Below are positions 16,401 to 25,772 of a stretch of DNA of 26,940 nt, piece by piece. The translations under genes were made by a program, and so were the position numbers. The notes under the pieces are model-generated. The model was not told where the DNA came from. It searched no databases and saw nothing but the letters and a program-made list of their open reading frames with translations. How positions within the stretch are numbered: position 1 is the stretch's first letter; each line of letters opens with the position of its first letter. Source of the DNA: Bodo saltans (lineage: Eukaryota > Euglenozoa > Kinetoplastea > Eubodonida > Bodonidae); NCBI GenBank assembly GCA_001460835.1, contig CYKH01001668.1, forward strand, positions 26,953 through 53,892, written 5' to 3'.

Positions 16401-17831
16401 ATGTCAGATAACGATCAGGTGACATCTTCCAGTGAAGATGTTATCGCCCTTGCTGCCGCAGTGGAACGCGCAGTGTTGTTTCAACGAGATATTCAACGAT
16501 TTAGCGATCATTTGTTGCTGCTTGAAGATCTTTTCTTCTTCGAGTCTCGGCGTCACTCAGACTTTTATCATCTCTCTTGCCGCCTCTTGGCACCTGTCGC
16601 TCCATTCTCTGATTTAGAGCAGGAAGCTGCACAGAATCGCTTCGTTCGGCTGGTCAAAAACTTCGAGCAAACGTGCCAAGAGGAACTCATCCGATTTGAG
16701 GAAGAGACGGAAGAAGTGAGGAAGTTGTATCGTTCTCTCATCAGCGCAGAGGAGCGTCGATGGAGTGAGAAAGAAACGCAACGACAAGATGCATTCTCTG
16801 CACTCAGCCAATTATGCCGCCGGGAAGTTAGCGCTCTTGTTGCGCGTGTCAGAGCCGATACTGCACAGAGTACCACAGAGATCGAAGCGATGGAGACGCT
16901 CAAGGTTTCTCTGGAAGCTAAGTGCTCCGAGGTGGACGCGCTAAGAGCTCATCTTCAGCAATTAGTTCTCTCCCATGAGGTCGACCGAAAAAGTTGGTTG
17001 GATGACATTGCAAGGGAGCGTGACACATCCCGGTCTCTCGTCCACGAAGATCGCGAGAAATTTACGCAACAGCTTCAAACTCAAATTAAAGCTGCCGAAA
17101 ACGATCGCGCCGCGTATCACGAAGAGCTCAATCAGCAGCACAAGAACTACTCCGATCAAATTGCCGCCATGCGCCATAAATTGATAGAGCAGCAGAGTGA
17201 ATCTGAAAAACTGCGTCGGAAAATGGATGAAATTTCCATCGAACATGGTCGCGAGCTGCGTTTTCATGCGGAAGAAAAGAATCGCTTGAGCAGAATGATC
17301 ACTGATTTGGAGATAAGCTATGAGACTCTCAAGCGCAACATTCACGAAGTGGAAACCGACGCCAAATTGAATCAAATGAATCTCGAACACATGACAGAAA
17401 CAAAAAAGCTTTTGGAAATTCAGTCTTTTAAGAAGAGACTCGCAGATACCACGACACTCCTCGCTGCTGGTGCTCGCGCGTCGCCAAGTACATTCTCTTC
17501 ACCAAGAGGAGCAACAACACCGCGATTTACTCACGTGGACGCCGCGGCGTCTTCTCCTGGAGTTGGACATTATCGAAATAGCTCAGTCGCCACGGCGTCT
17601 GATACGAGCTCCGTTCCACCGCCATACCGTGAATCGTCCGTCAGCATCTTGAAGTCTCTCTCATCGCCAAACGCCTACCGAGAAAGAAGTAAGAGTCCTA
17701 ACGGCGCAGCTTCCGTAGCAAGCCACCTTCAACGCCCATCAGACACGTACGTGCGCCTTGCGAATCTCAATCGGCAGCTAAGCACGTCAGCGATGCGTGG
17801 ATCATCTTCACCGTACGCTCCAAATTCATAG
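16401..17831 (+). CDS. Coiled-coil protein with disordered Ser/Pro/Arg-rich tail
   Basis: The 476-residue protein begins with a helical region, continues with a long charged coiled coil (about residues 80-355, rich in E, K, R and Q with heptad-like leucines), and ends in about 120 residues dominated by Ser, Pro, Arg and Thr with several SP and TP sites, likely phosphorylated. There is no membrane span or catalytic motif. Such architecture is common in cytoskeletal, basal-body and flagellar proteins of kinetoplastids, but I see nothing that fixes the location. The start is ATG 16401, the first after the best acceptor; ATG 16365 in the same frame would add 12 residues. Confidence 0.85.
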   Translation: MSDNDQVTSSSEDVIALAAAVERAVLFQRDIQRFSDHLLLLEDLFFFESRRHSDFYHLSCRLLAPVAPFSDLEQEAAQNRFVRLVKNFEQTCQEELIRFEEETEEVRKLYRSLISAEERRWSEKETQRQDAFSALSQLCRREVSALVARVRADTAQSTTEIEAMETLKVSLEAKCSEVDALRAHLQQLVLSHEVDRKSWLDDIARERDTSRSLVHEDREKFTQQLQTQIKAAENDRAAYHEELNQQHKNYSDQIAAMRHKLIEQQSESEKLRRKMDEISIEHGRELRFHAEEKNRLSRMITDLEISYETLKRNIHEVETDAKLNQMNLEHMTETKKLLEIQSFKKRLADTTTLLAAGARASPSTFSSPRGATTPRFTHVDAAASSPGVGHYRNSSVATASDTSSVPPPYRESSVSILKSLSSPNAYRERSKSPNGAASVASHLQRPSDTYVRLANLNRQLSTSAMRGSSSPYAPNS

Positions 17832-17876
17832 CGCACCAATAAATTCGATGGTGACAACTGTACGCCTACTGAAGTA

Positions 17877-17901
17877 GTTTGTTGTTATTTACTCTTCTTA
17901 G
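17877..17901 (+). promoter_or_regulatory. Predicted spliced-leader acceptor of the gene at 17989
   Basis: A T/C tract ends in CTTCTTAG (AG 17900-17901). A second tract ends at AG 17950-17951. No ATG lies between either AG and the ATG at 17989. Confidence 0.55.
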
Positions 17902-17988
17902 CAACTGTGTCGTTTGAGGAATAATCGCTTTATTCATTGACTTTTCATAAGAGATTAGCTCCCACACCAATACCGCTATCAAAGGTAG

Positions 17989-19716
17989 ATGGAGCGCATG
18001 GGAAGTGGAACGCCGGACTTCGGTCTGAATGGCACCGTCGTTGTGCACCCTACTCCAGAGCTACCACTCAGCAGTGCCAGCAGCTGCAGCGACATTGCAA
18101 CAGCCGTGAAAAAAGAGAAGAAGAAGCGCCACAAAGAAAGAGCTCAATCTCCCGCAGCAAGCGAAGCCAGCCTACTGGGGCACGTACTAGGACCAGCTCA
18201 ACCTCTCCAGCAGCAGCCGCAGTCTCTTGGAGCCTCGCTTTCTGGGATGGGACGACCAGCAATGTCATCTTCTACGACAAGTAGCATTCTTGGCACCTCC
18301 CTTAACCCTTCAAACGCGACAGTTGCCGCCATGGCATCGCCGCAGCCAACGTCCCATGGTGCTGATAGGCAAAAAGAAATTCTGCGCGCGAGGAGAAGAG
18401 GACAGACAATGGTGCTTCCTGCATCCGCTAGAATGTACAACGGCGGCCTACCCGAGGGTCACATGCCCACATTCGTTCATGATCGTCCGATCGATCATCA
18501 GCCGTTGCTGCGAATGCCCAGCCTCTCCTCACTCGCCAGTCGACAAGTGCTGTCCCCCACACCGCGAGGGTCGCTTCCAAACGGGAGTATGGCTGTTCAA
18601 CCAAACATGTCTGCATCCCAAGTTGCACAGCAGCTTGCACTGTCTCCACCAGTTGGAGGAGCGGCACTGAACAGCAGCTACAAATCTATTGTGCTGCCTC
18701 GAGACATTCAGTCCTCATTCATCCAGGTACATCAGCAACTATCCACGCCCGACTTGTCAGAAGCAGCATCTCCCTCCGTGGCTAGGTTGGACGTTGTATC
18801 GCCTGTCACCCAGCAGCGACAGACACCACCAGCCGCCACAGCAGCCCCGATTGAACCGCAACAGTCGTTTGCAAGTGTTATTTGTGGGAACGAAGCATCT
18901 GCAGTGTGCACTGCACAAAAACTACGGTTCGCCGTCGATAGATGGCCGTTGTGCCTCCTCATTTTTTCCCTTCTCCTTCTGAGCATTGGAGCTCAGAGAT
19001 TGCTCACGTTTTCTCGAAGCTGCAGCGTTGCTCGAGAAGAATTGATAAATCGGCCGAAGATCGACGCTGTCGTCTCAGTCATGGTTTCAATGTCCAATTA
19101 CCTCGAGCAAGAAACCAATAGCATCAAAGCATCCCTAGGAGTACTTTCACTAAACGACACCGACTCACAACTCGTGCTTGTGGAGCCATCATTCGTCGGA
19201 AAATCTAGCGAACTCCGGAAGCAATTGATTCGAGCTCGGATTGAGCATGCAAAGGCATTGGATGCCTCATTAGCACGGACCAACGCTAACTTTGTGAGAT
19301 TGGCCTTAGGGTGCAAAGGTGAAAATTCGGAATGTCGTTTGTTAGAGCTTGCCACGCTGCGCGACGTCAGGTCTGTTGGTTTAGCACGCTTTCAGTTAGG
19401 TAACACCGCTTCGAGCGAAGAATCTCAAGGATCAAAGCCAGGAACTCCAACTGCCAGTTCATCAGTCCCGCACAAGAGAGAAGGAGAACCTCGCCGAACT
19501 CCAGCCTCGGTAACGTCGTACGACAGCGACTTTGTAGAACAACATCAGCCCTCCACGCCTCAAGTCAGGCATGTGCCATCGAGAATGCCGACAGATTCTT
19601 TCACTTCGACTTCGAGCATCCCCATTTTAGCTGCCATACCCTGGGCTGCCCAGCGAGCTGTTTCCAGTGTGTTAATGGTCGCCCTTGTGGCGTACATTTT
19701 GCGAAGAGGCAGTTGA
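17989..19716 (+). CDS. Ser/Gln/Pro-rich protein with two hydrophobic segments, unknown
   Basis: The 575-residue protein is dominated by low-complexity sequence (Ser, Ala, Pro, Gln) for about 310 residues, with a lysine/arginine patch (KKEKKKRHKE, about residues 38-47) that could act as a nuclear signal. A clear membrane helix follows (about 318-337, CLLIFSLLLLSIGAQRLL). The next 130 residues look helical and soluble, then a second disordered segment leads to a C-terminal hydrophobic helix (about 548-571) ending in RRGS. This could be a two-span membrane protein with both ends on the same side, or a tail-anchored protein with an internal anchor. No family is recognised. The long open frame and upstream signals make it a real gene. 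Confidence 0.82.
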   Translation: MERMGSGTPDFGLNGTVVVHPTPELPLSSASSCSDIATAVKKEKKKRHKERAQSPAASEASLLGHVLGPAQPLQQQPQSLGASLSGMGRPAMSSSTTSSILGTSLNPSNATVAAMASPQPTSHGADRQKEILRARRRGQTMVLPASARMYNGGLPEGHMPTFVHDRPIDHQPLLRMPSLSSLASRQVLSPTPRGSLPNGSMAVQPNMSASQVAQQLALSPPVGGAALNSSYKSIVLPRDIQSSFIQVHQQLSTPDLSEAASPSVARLDVVSPVTQQRQTPPAATAAPIEPQQSFASVICGNEASAVCTAQKLRFAVDRWPLCLLIFSLLLLSIGAQRLLTFSRSCSVAREELINRPKIDAVVSVMVSMSNYLEQETNSIKASLGVLSLNDTDSQLVLVEPSFVGKSSELRKQLIRARIEHAKALDASLARTNANFVRLALGCKGENSECRLLELATLRDVRSVGLARFQLGNTASSEESQGSKPGTPTASSSVPHKREGEPRRTPASVTSYDSDFVEQHQPSTPQVRHVPSRMPTDSFTSTSSIPILAAIPWAAQRAVSSVLMVALVAYILRRGS

Positions 19717-19794
19717 TAATGCCGCTTTTGTCGTCCCCTCTCTTGTCTTGTTTTCTTCTGCTGAAAATTGACGTTGTTGCGTTGCGCTTAGTGA

Positions 19795-19808
19795 ACCCCT
19801 CTTTTTAG
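19795..19808 (+). promoter_or_regulatory. Predicted spliced-leader acceptor of the gene at 19870
   Basis: The tract CCCCTCTTTTTAG ends with AG 19807-19808. Other AGs at 19843-19844 and 19859-19860 are nearer the ATG at 19870. No ATG intervenes. Confidence 0.5.
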
Positions 19809-19869
19809 AAGTGACGATTGTTTGTGTGCGTTTGATTCATTTAGGTTGATCAATTCGTAGCGTTTCGAT

Positions 19870-22203
19870 ATGCGGCATCGTAGCTTCTTGCGTGCCTCGA
19901 CGCGTCGATTGTCAATGAGATTTGACGGAGAACGGCCGAAAGTTAATTTTAAAGAAGTCGATGCGTCGCTGAGACCACGAGTACTGGATTCAAATCACAC
20001 ACCGTTTCCACTTCCTCGGTACGACGAGGCGTTTGGCTTTGGTCCTACTCGAATGCAAAATATTCCTGACGTTGCTCGCGCAAAGGCGTCTGCGAGAGAG
20101 CATGCAAAACGCGTTGAGTCTACACTTGAAGAAATGAATGACAACTCTGATGTGGTTTATGATGCCCTGCAGCATGTGCCTGAAACTTCACACGTTGCGC
20201 ACAATCCCTTGCCAGCTCCTGCGTACTACCAGCAACCTGGGTTTCCGGTCATTGACCGTCTTGTGTGCAACCGGTCGGTTGATGACCTGCTCACACAATT
20301 CTTGGAGCATCCAATTCAAGAGGGAAAATCTGCAGCGTTAGCAGATCTTACCTCGACGCTTCAGTCAAGGTCGCCAGAAGAATTAGCGTCCGCACTCTCA
20401 ATTCTCGGTGGCACGATCGAAGCTGATGGAAAAGGTTTCAACTTTTTGGCGAAGAGAGTTGAAGGAAGGATGACTAATTTCTGGGCGCCTGGTCCACTGC
20501 TTGGCGCATTCACAGCGTTCGTCACCGAGATGGAGTCGATGCTTCTCTCACACGACGAAGCTGGGTCATTGTTGTCTCGTTGTCCACCGTACGTGCTTGT
20601 TGAGCTCCTTCATTTTCTCGCTAAGGCAAAGATTCTCGAACCAGACCTCTGGTACACTCGTCACGACACTCAGAAGTCAAATATGGCCACGTCATTGGGC
20701 TCGCGAGGCCACAACAAACACCATTACTTGAAAGGTTACGGGCTTTCATTGCTTGATGGGATAAAAGATCTCCTAGGAGGCGATACCTCCCTGACGTTCG
20801 TCAACCGATGCTCATCGAAAGAGCTTGTGGAAATACTCGCAGGATTGTCTGGAATTGACCCCAGCGGCTTCGTCGAAGGAAACGCAGCAAACGAAATTTT
20901 ACAGAGCATTCTGTACAAGATTCCGGAAGAAGAGGCAGAGGTGGGGCTCGAAGCGACGGCCGAAACTGCTGGATATCTCGCACTTGTCACTGAAATGGCT
21001 CATATCTCTAATGACACTGTTTACTCGCTTGTCGATCGCTATCCTCCGACGGGGCAAAGCCTTATGGCGTTGGCGAAGCGGAGGCCTGTTTCACAGGACC
21101 TTCTTGAGAAACGCATACGTGAGTTCCACTCAAACCTCGCCACCCCACAGCGCTTGGATGCCAGCGAAGTGTGGCATGGCGTTTGTGAAGTTCTTCAGGC
21201 TTTTCCTGATAAAAAGCGATCTGCAGCCCTCATTTCAGAACTAGGTCTGGACTTTCTCGTGCTGCAGAGTATTCCGCATTTCCAACCAGTGTGCGAATTG
21301 CTGAAACAGCAGCAGACAAATGAGTTGCATTCTTCCACAAAGCGGTCGGCACAACCACTCTTCACGTACTGCGCAGGCTTGCCGCGGATTCGAGGCTTAG
21401 CCGCCGCCTGTGTGCTTCATTCGTCGACTATTGGTTACGATCTCACGCCTCTGGTACAAGTGTGCCAGCGCCTTCGTGGTGGTAGGGTCGGACTTCTTGT
21501 TTCTACTCACACGCTTCTCACCATCGCCCGCTTGGCGACGTCAAGTGCAAGGCCAGTTGTTCGAGAGCGCTTTTCGAGGAGCCTTCAGCTCTTGGCGTAC
21601 GAAATTAGGAGAAAGCGTGCATGTCTCGTGACGTTGTCGGACGAAATCGGACATGTTGGCGACGCTGGATCTTATGCTGACGAAGACGTCATTACGTGGA
21701 ATCTGATGGCAAGCTTGAACAAAGATGCCCCAATGACGTTGCCCAAAGCGTTAGTGTCGAAGCGTCACACCGCGTCTGCACCGTATCGACACCTGAAAAA
21801 CTCTCATGGTGAGACCTTTCGCGTGAGCAGCAATGCGGCGAGCATTTTGTACTCTTCAAGTCTCGTAGGCGACCAGAAAGAGCTTGCAAGAAGGTCCGGC
21901 GCGCTGGCGACTCGCGAGATTGTGAACCGGAGCTATATGTCGACACTAGAGAAAGTTCGTGATCCTCCATCGAAAGTGAATAGCTACAACTCAAAAAGAG
22001 CGCTGTTGGCGTATCGGCGAGATCGGCCACTGTATGATAAATTCCGCCCTCGTGGCCGGTACATTGCACGCGGCTTTGGTCCAGGCGGTGCGTTGGACTA
22101 TGATCTTCGAGGACTTGGCATTCACACACCCGATCACCCGCAGCCGGCGGGAGTTCTGAATTGTGTTGCAAAGTCAACGCAGCACAGCAAGACTGCGGAC
22201 TGA
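19870..22203 (+). CDS. Large protein with basic N-terminus, possibly mitochondrial, unknown
   Basis: The 777-residue protein starts MRHRSFLRASTRRLSMRF, rich in Arg and Ser and without acidic residues for 18 positions, which fits a mitochondrial presequence. The central 450 residues are mostly helical with repeated Leu/Ala patterns. The C-terminal 110 residues are very basic with Tyr/Arg-rich stretches (YRRDRPLYDKFRPRGRYIARGFGPGG), suggesting contact with RNA or a large complex. I recognise no named domain. A mitoribosomal or RNA-editing-associated protein is conceivable, since kinetoplastids have many lineage-specific ones, but that is inference. The ATG is the first after the acceptor AGs. 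Confidence 0.85.
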   Translation: MRHRSFLRASTRRLSMRFDGERPKVNFKEVDASLRPRVLDSNHTPFPLPRYDEAFGFGPTRMQNIPDVARAKASAREHAKRVESTLEEMNDNSDVVYDALQHVPETSHVAHNPLPAPAYYQQPGFPVIDRLVCNRSVDDLLTQFLEHPIQEGKSAALADLTSTLQSRSPEELASALSILGGTIEADGKGFNFLAKRVEGRMTNFWAPGPLLGAFTAFVTEMESMLLSHDEAGSLLSRCPPYVLVELLHFLAKAKILEPDLWYTRHDTQKSNMATSLGSRGHNKHHYLKGYGLSLLDGIKDLLGGDTSLTFVNRCSSKELVEILAGLSGIDPSGFVEGNAANEILQSILYKIPEEEAEVGLEATAETAGYLALVTEMAHISNDTVYSLVDRYPPTGQSLMALAKRRPVSQDLLEKRIREFHSNLATPQRLDASEVWHGVCEVLQAFPDKKRSAALISELGLDFLVLQSIPHFQPVCELLKQQQTNELHSSTKRSAQPLFTYCAGLPRIRGLAAACVLHSSTIGYDLTPLVQVCQRLRGGRVGLLVSTHTLLTIARLATSSARPVVRERFSRSLQLLAYEIRRKRACLVTLSDEIGHVGDAGSYADEDVITWNLMASLNKDAPMTLPKALVSKRHTASAPYRHLKNSHGETFRVSSNAASILYSSSLVGDQKELARRSGALATREIVNRSYMSTLEKVRDPPSKVNSYNSKRALLAYRRDRPLYDKFRPRGRYIARGFGPGGALDYDLRGLGIHTPDHPQPAGVLNCVAKSTQHSKTAD

Positions 22204-22275
22204 TAAATTACTCGCTATTCACTGCCAAATTTTGCTTGCAGACATTGAGGATTATTTCAAAAATTTGCTGATCAA

Positions 22276-22309
22276 TCGATTATTGTTTATTTTTCACAAA
22301 ACAACAAAG
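22276..22309 (+). promoter_or_regulatory. Predicted spliced-leader acceptor of the gene at 22328
   Basis: A T-rich tract (about 22279-22295) is followed by CAAAG (AG 22308-22309), the only AG between the tract and the ATG at 22328. Confidence 0.6.
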
Positions 22310-22327
22310 CGCAAACATTATTGACAA

Positions 22328-22888
22328 ATGTTCTCCAAAAAGCCCAACACAAAGATGCAGAGCGACGCCGAAAAGCAGCAACAAGCCGTGACGACGGCAA
22401 ACGCACTGATCAGTGAAGGCAGATCTAAACTGCGAGGTCCTCTTGAGACGCATCAAAAAGTAGCCACTAGTACCTACTGGACCTACGGCTACATGGGTGG
22501 CACGATGATGACTACAATGGCTGGGTGTCTTGTCGCTGGTAACAAAATTCAACTGCTGCGAAGCTACGCGTCGTGGATCGCGCTAGCTGTTGGCTACTAT
22601 GGTGGAAAGTCGATCCATGGTCTTCATAATGCCTACAACGTGTCGAATGTGGTCAAGGTACTTGATGTCAACATCGAGGAGATGAAACGACTCGATGCAA
22701 AACACGGCGCCACTGTGTCGTTGTATGGAAAAGAGGCGCAGGCCCTTCTAAAAATGAAGATTGAACTTCAGCCCCTTTCATCGGAAGCTCAAGAACATGC
22801 GCATAAAGTTGCAGCGGCATCCTCGATGACCATCGATGATCGAGCTGAAGAATTGATTGCAGCATTTGAGCGCAGAAAGAAGCAATGA
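22328..22888 (+). CDS. Small two-span membrane protein, unknown
   Basis: The 186-residue protein has a polar Lys/Gln-rich N-terminus, two neighbouring hydrophobic glycine-containing segments (about residues 48-71 and 81-100) and a charged helical C-terminal half ending RRKKQ. The paired glycine-rich helices recall small inner-membrane organelle proteins, but no family motif is seen. There is no signal peptide. The frame is complete, sits between two confident genes and has a clear acceptor. Function unknown. Confidence 0.8.
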   Translation: MFSKKPNTKMQSDAEKQQQAVTTANALISEGRSKLRGPLETHQKVATSTYWTYGYMGGTMMTTMAGCLVAGNKIQLLRSYASWIALAVGYYGGKSIHGLHNAYNVSNVVKVLDVNIEEMKRLDAKHGATVSLYGKEAQALLKMKIELQPLSSEAQEHAHKVAAASSMTIDDRAEELIAAFERRKKQ

Positions 22889-22956
22889 TCATGTAGGTGG
22901 TAAGATTCTCATCATCCCTGTTGAGTAATGCTCAAGATATTCTTCTGTGATTGGCA

Positions 22957-23025
22957 TCGTTTACCTTTTGTCGTTCTTAAACAGTATCCAGTGATCAACT
23001 TCTTTTTGGGGAAAAAAATAACAAG
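22957..23025 (+). promoter_or_regulatory. Predicted spliced-leader acceptors of Sec6
   Basis: Two tracts, 22957-22978 with AG 22983-22984 and 23000-23007 with AG 23024-23025, lie inside the longest Sec6 frame. They place the real start at ATG 23027 rather than ATG 22928, which is only 39 nt from the previous stop. No ATG lies between AG 22984 and 23027. Confidence 0.65.
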
Positions 23026-23026
23026 T

Positions 23027-25648
23027 ATGGCTGCAGCTGGTCCGTCATCTGCGACCCACAAACGTCGGAAGAATACTGCTACTGCTGACTCAAAAAGCAG
23101 TTATATTTTGGAAGATTTGAGCCTTCTGGTACCGAAATCATCGCTCGAAACACTGCAAGATGAAGCGATTCGAGCAATCAATCAAGAACTTGCCAGAACT
23201 GATGAATTGCATGTCGCTGTTCCGCGGTTACTTCAATCCTGTGACAATGAGTTGTCTGAGGTGAGAAAGTCTATTCACGCGATCGTTTCAACCCAAACTG
23301 GCGAGGCTTGTCGCAGCCGAAGAGTTTTAAAGGAAGCATCTGAGAAGATTGTGAAACTTCAGAGCGCTTTCGTTGAGCAAGGTGACATTCTTTCAGGGAT
23401 GCAGACTGCGGCATGCTATCGGCAACTAAAGCAGCTGACTATTCTTCGAGCAAACGTTCAACGTATCATCAAATGGACGGAGGCCCTTAAGGCGATTCAT
23501 CATTTTCCGTTCGACAAGTCTCTTCGGTCTGGAAAATTTCTAGAAATTTATGAGCGCCTTTGTGAAACGCAGGATATCCGCACATCGGTTATGAAAAAAG
23601 CGGGATCTGATCCCCACGCTTCTCAGGTCTTCGAGCCGTACTTCATGAAGCTAGACTCGACGCTGGAAATCTTCATTATGCACGTGCAAAGCGTGTTCGA
23701 GAGCTCAGCAATGATTGCTATTCTTCACGTCCTTGGCGATGATGATGACGAGGAGGGTGCAGACGATGAATCTGATGAAGATGAGCATGGTAACCCAATC
23801 CGTAAGTTTGTTCATCTAGAAGAGTGCATCGAAATTTGTAGTCGTGAGAAGTCAAATCCCTGCATGCACAAACGAAACGGGTACGATGCTGAGAACGTTT
23901 TAGATCCGAATGGTGTCGCGCTGTGGGTCAAGCAAAGCGTCTCTCAGACATGGGTCGATGAAGTGATGGGTGACGTTGTCGATCCCATTTCGCAAATGGA
24001 TGAATACCTTGATTCGATGAGGAAACTAGAGCAGATTATGGTGGCATTAGACATGGCACTAGCGCCACTTTCAACCAAGTTTCCGTTTATCTCGATGGTC
24101 GTTGTAGCCTTTCACTCGGAAGTCATGGCAGTCGTGCGCCGGTACGCTGACCCCGAGGAAGAGCTTGAAGCAACAAAGCTGCTCGAGGCTATCAAATTCT
24201 TGCGGTGGTACAGTAGCTTCTTGGAAGAGTCGTCGTTCTTGACATACTTAGCATCTGGAAATTCTGAAATTGATGATATTATCGCTCAGATGATGAAGTT
24301 GGCAGTGAGCGGCATGTCACAACATCTAACCCATCTTTCAGACAGTTGCGCCCAAACAACTTGCGAATTGGAGCCAAAGGCACTTCCAAGTGGGCAAATC
24401 TTCTCGACTGGCCCAACTGATTTGTTCACGATTTTGCAACAATCCCTCGGAAACATCACTTCGAGTGTTGAGACAGAGGTGTCTCAGAAGTTGGCCAAAG
24501 CGTGTGCTGACGGTGTGCGTGCCTACATTGCGGAATGTAAAAAGCGAATGGACTACGACTTTTGGGAAGATGAAAAGAGCGGTGGAGCACCAGCTTCCGA
24601 ATGGTCTCCTAAGCGCCTCAATTTCCTCTACGCATTTTGCAACGATCTCACCACAATAGAGGAGAACATGGAAGTCCTTGAGCTCAAGTTTGCCAATGTT
24701 TGGACTGAGGATGTCGATGAAACTCCCTTCCAGCAACTACAAGGCCACATTCTTGACGACATCAACTTTTACATCGATGAAATTAATGAACATGTGAACC
24801 GCCTCGTATCTGACGAGTGGAAAAAACTCTTTGTGTCTTCGGCTTGGCAGTCTGCTGAAACAAATCCGTTGCGAGCTATCCTCGATACGCTGGCTGATTT
24901 CATGGATGAAGAGTTCTCTGTCGTCATCCATGATGCACATGCAAAAAAACTCGCCAAGTCGATGATGATGGACTCGTTTCGGCGGTACCTTTCTGAATTG
25001 TTTCGGTACTTCAAAGAAACACAAAGTTCCAAGTGGAAGCCTACCGATGCTGAGATTTTTCATGCGGCGCTCGCTCGTGATGCAGCTGAACTTCACAGTT
25101 TCTGGAAGGACCGAACCACGTCTACGCGTGTGCAGCTCGTTGACCAAGGTCGTCAAGCTGTCGATGTCCTTGCTGATCTCATGCGCTACATCGCTAGCGA
25201 TAAAATTGATTTGTTTGAACGAGTCCTTCGCGGGCGATTAATTGAGACATTTGGCGACTGTCCCAGCTTCATCATCACGTACATCATTGAGAAGCGCTCA
25301 GACGTTGACAGCAAAACCAAAGCTCGACTCACCGCTGTGTGGAACGACCTGATCAAGAACCAGCACCGCGAAAACGACGTTTTTGTCAACTGGAAGCACG
25401 GTACCACATTCCTTGGAGCTGTCAGTCGTGACTACGCTCCGGAGTCACGAGGGTTCTTCGGCAAGAAGAAAAAAAGCAAAGAAGACGAAGCAACGCAGCG
25501 AAGTCGCCTCAAGGACGAAAAACGGAAAGCAAGAGAAGTCGAGAAACTGCAAAAACGATCGAAGAAGAAAACACCATCCGCCGCTCCGCAAGCCCAGTCA
25601 AAGGAAGTTGGCGTTGCCAGCCTTGCAGACGTGCTTGGTGGTCAATAG
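23027..25648 (+). CDS. SEC6: Exocyst complex subunit Sec6 (EXOC3)
   Basis: Sec6 is one of eight exocyst subunits that tether secretory vesicles to the plasma membrane. In kinetoplastids secretion and endocytosis are focused at the flagellar pocket, the likely site here. The 873-residue, all-helical protein matches the Sec6 pattern along its length: an N-terminal coiled coil, EATKLLEAIKFLRWYSSF (compare EANEIVSLLTWVLNTY in animals), FLYAFCNDLTTIEENMEVL, the segment HVNRLVSDEWKKLF, MMMDSFRRYLSELFRYF, and the end GDCPSFIITYIIEKRSDVDS. Two lineage-type additions are an acidic insert (about residues 237-254) and a very basic C-terminus (about 805-855, KKKKSK and similar), which might bind membrane lipids. 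Family assignment is from remembered pattern similarity, hence not absolute. ATG 23027 is preferred over ATG 22928. Confidence 0.85.
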   Translation: MAAAGPSSATHKRRKNTATADSKSSYILEDLSLLVPKSSLETLQDEAIRAINQELARTDELHVAVPRLLQSCDNELSEVRKSIHAIVSTQTGEACRSRRVLKEASEKIVKLQSAFVEQGDILSGMQTAACYRQLKQLTILRANVQRIIKWTEALKAIHHFPFDKSLRSGKFLEIYERLCETQDIRTSVMKKAGSDPHASQVFEPYFMKLDSTLEIFIMHVQSVFESSAMIAILHVLGDDDDEEGADDESDEDEHGNPIRKFVHLEECIEICSREKSNPCMHKRNGYDAENVLDPNGVALWVKQSVSQTWVDEVMGDVVDPISQMDEYLDSMRKLEQIMVALDMALAPLSTKFPFISMVVVAFHSEVMAVVRRYADPEEELEATKLLEAIKFLRWYSSFLEESSFLTYLASGNSEIDDIIAQMMKLAVSGMSQHLTHLSDSCAQTTCELEPKALPSGQIFSTGPTDLFTILQQSLGNITSSVETEVSQKLAKACADGVRAYIAECKKRMDYDFWEDEKSGGAPASEWSPKRLNFLYAFCNDLTTIEENMEVLELKFANVWTEDVDETPFQQLQGHILDDINFYIDEINEHVNRLVSDEWKKLFVSSAWQSAETNPLRAILDTLADFMDEEFSVVIHDAHAKKLAKSMMMDSFRRYLSELFRYFKETQSSKWKPTDAEIFHAALARDAAELHSFWKDRTTSTRVQLVDQGRQAVDVLADLMRYIASDKIDLFERVLRGRLIETFGDCPSFIITYIIEKRSDVDSKTKARLTAVWNDLIKNQHRENDVFVNWKHGTTFLGAVSRDYAPESRGFFGKKKKSKEDEATQRSRLKDEKRKAREVEKLQKRSKKKTPSAAPQAQSKEVGVASLADVLGGQ

Positions 25649-25700
25649 ATTCGTTCCTGGAAATTCTGTTTGATTACACTGAGAATGGACATCGATGCTG

Positions 25701-25746
25701 ACACTCTTCATCCATCATCAGTTACTGTTAGTTACTGTTAGTTTAG
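25701..25746 (+). promoter_or_regulatory. Predicted spliced-leader acceptor region with tandem 10-nt repeat
   Basis: A C/T/A tract (25702-25719) is followed by AGs at 25720-25721, 25730-25731, 25740-25741 and 25745-25746. Three AGs arise from the duplicated unit GTTACTGTTA (25721-25730 and 25731-25740). All lie past ATG 25695, making ATG 25773 the likely start. Confidence 0.55.
25721..25740. repeat. 10-nt perfect tandem duplication
   Basis: GTTACTGTTA occurs twice in direct succession, followed by a partial third copy (GTTTA). It multiplies AG dinucleotides in the splice-acceptor region. Confidence 0.9.
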
Positions 25747-25772
25747 CTTCAAAAGAAGGAAACATCATTAGG

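Noticed and set aside
21692-22177. A 161-codon - strand ORF inside the 19870-22203 gene
   Set aside because: It is fully covered by a long uninterrupted + strand frame and has no independent signals.
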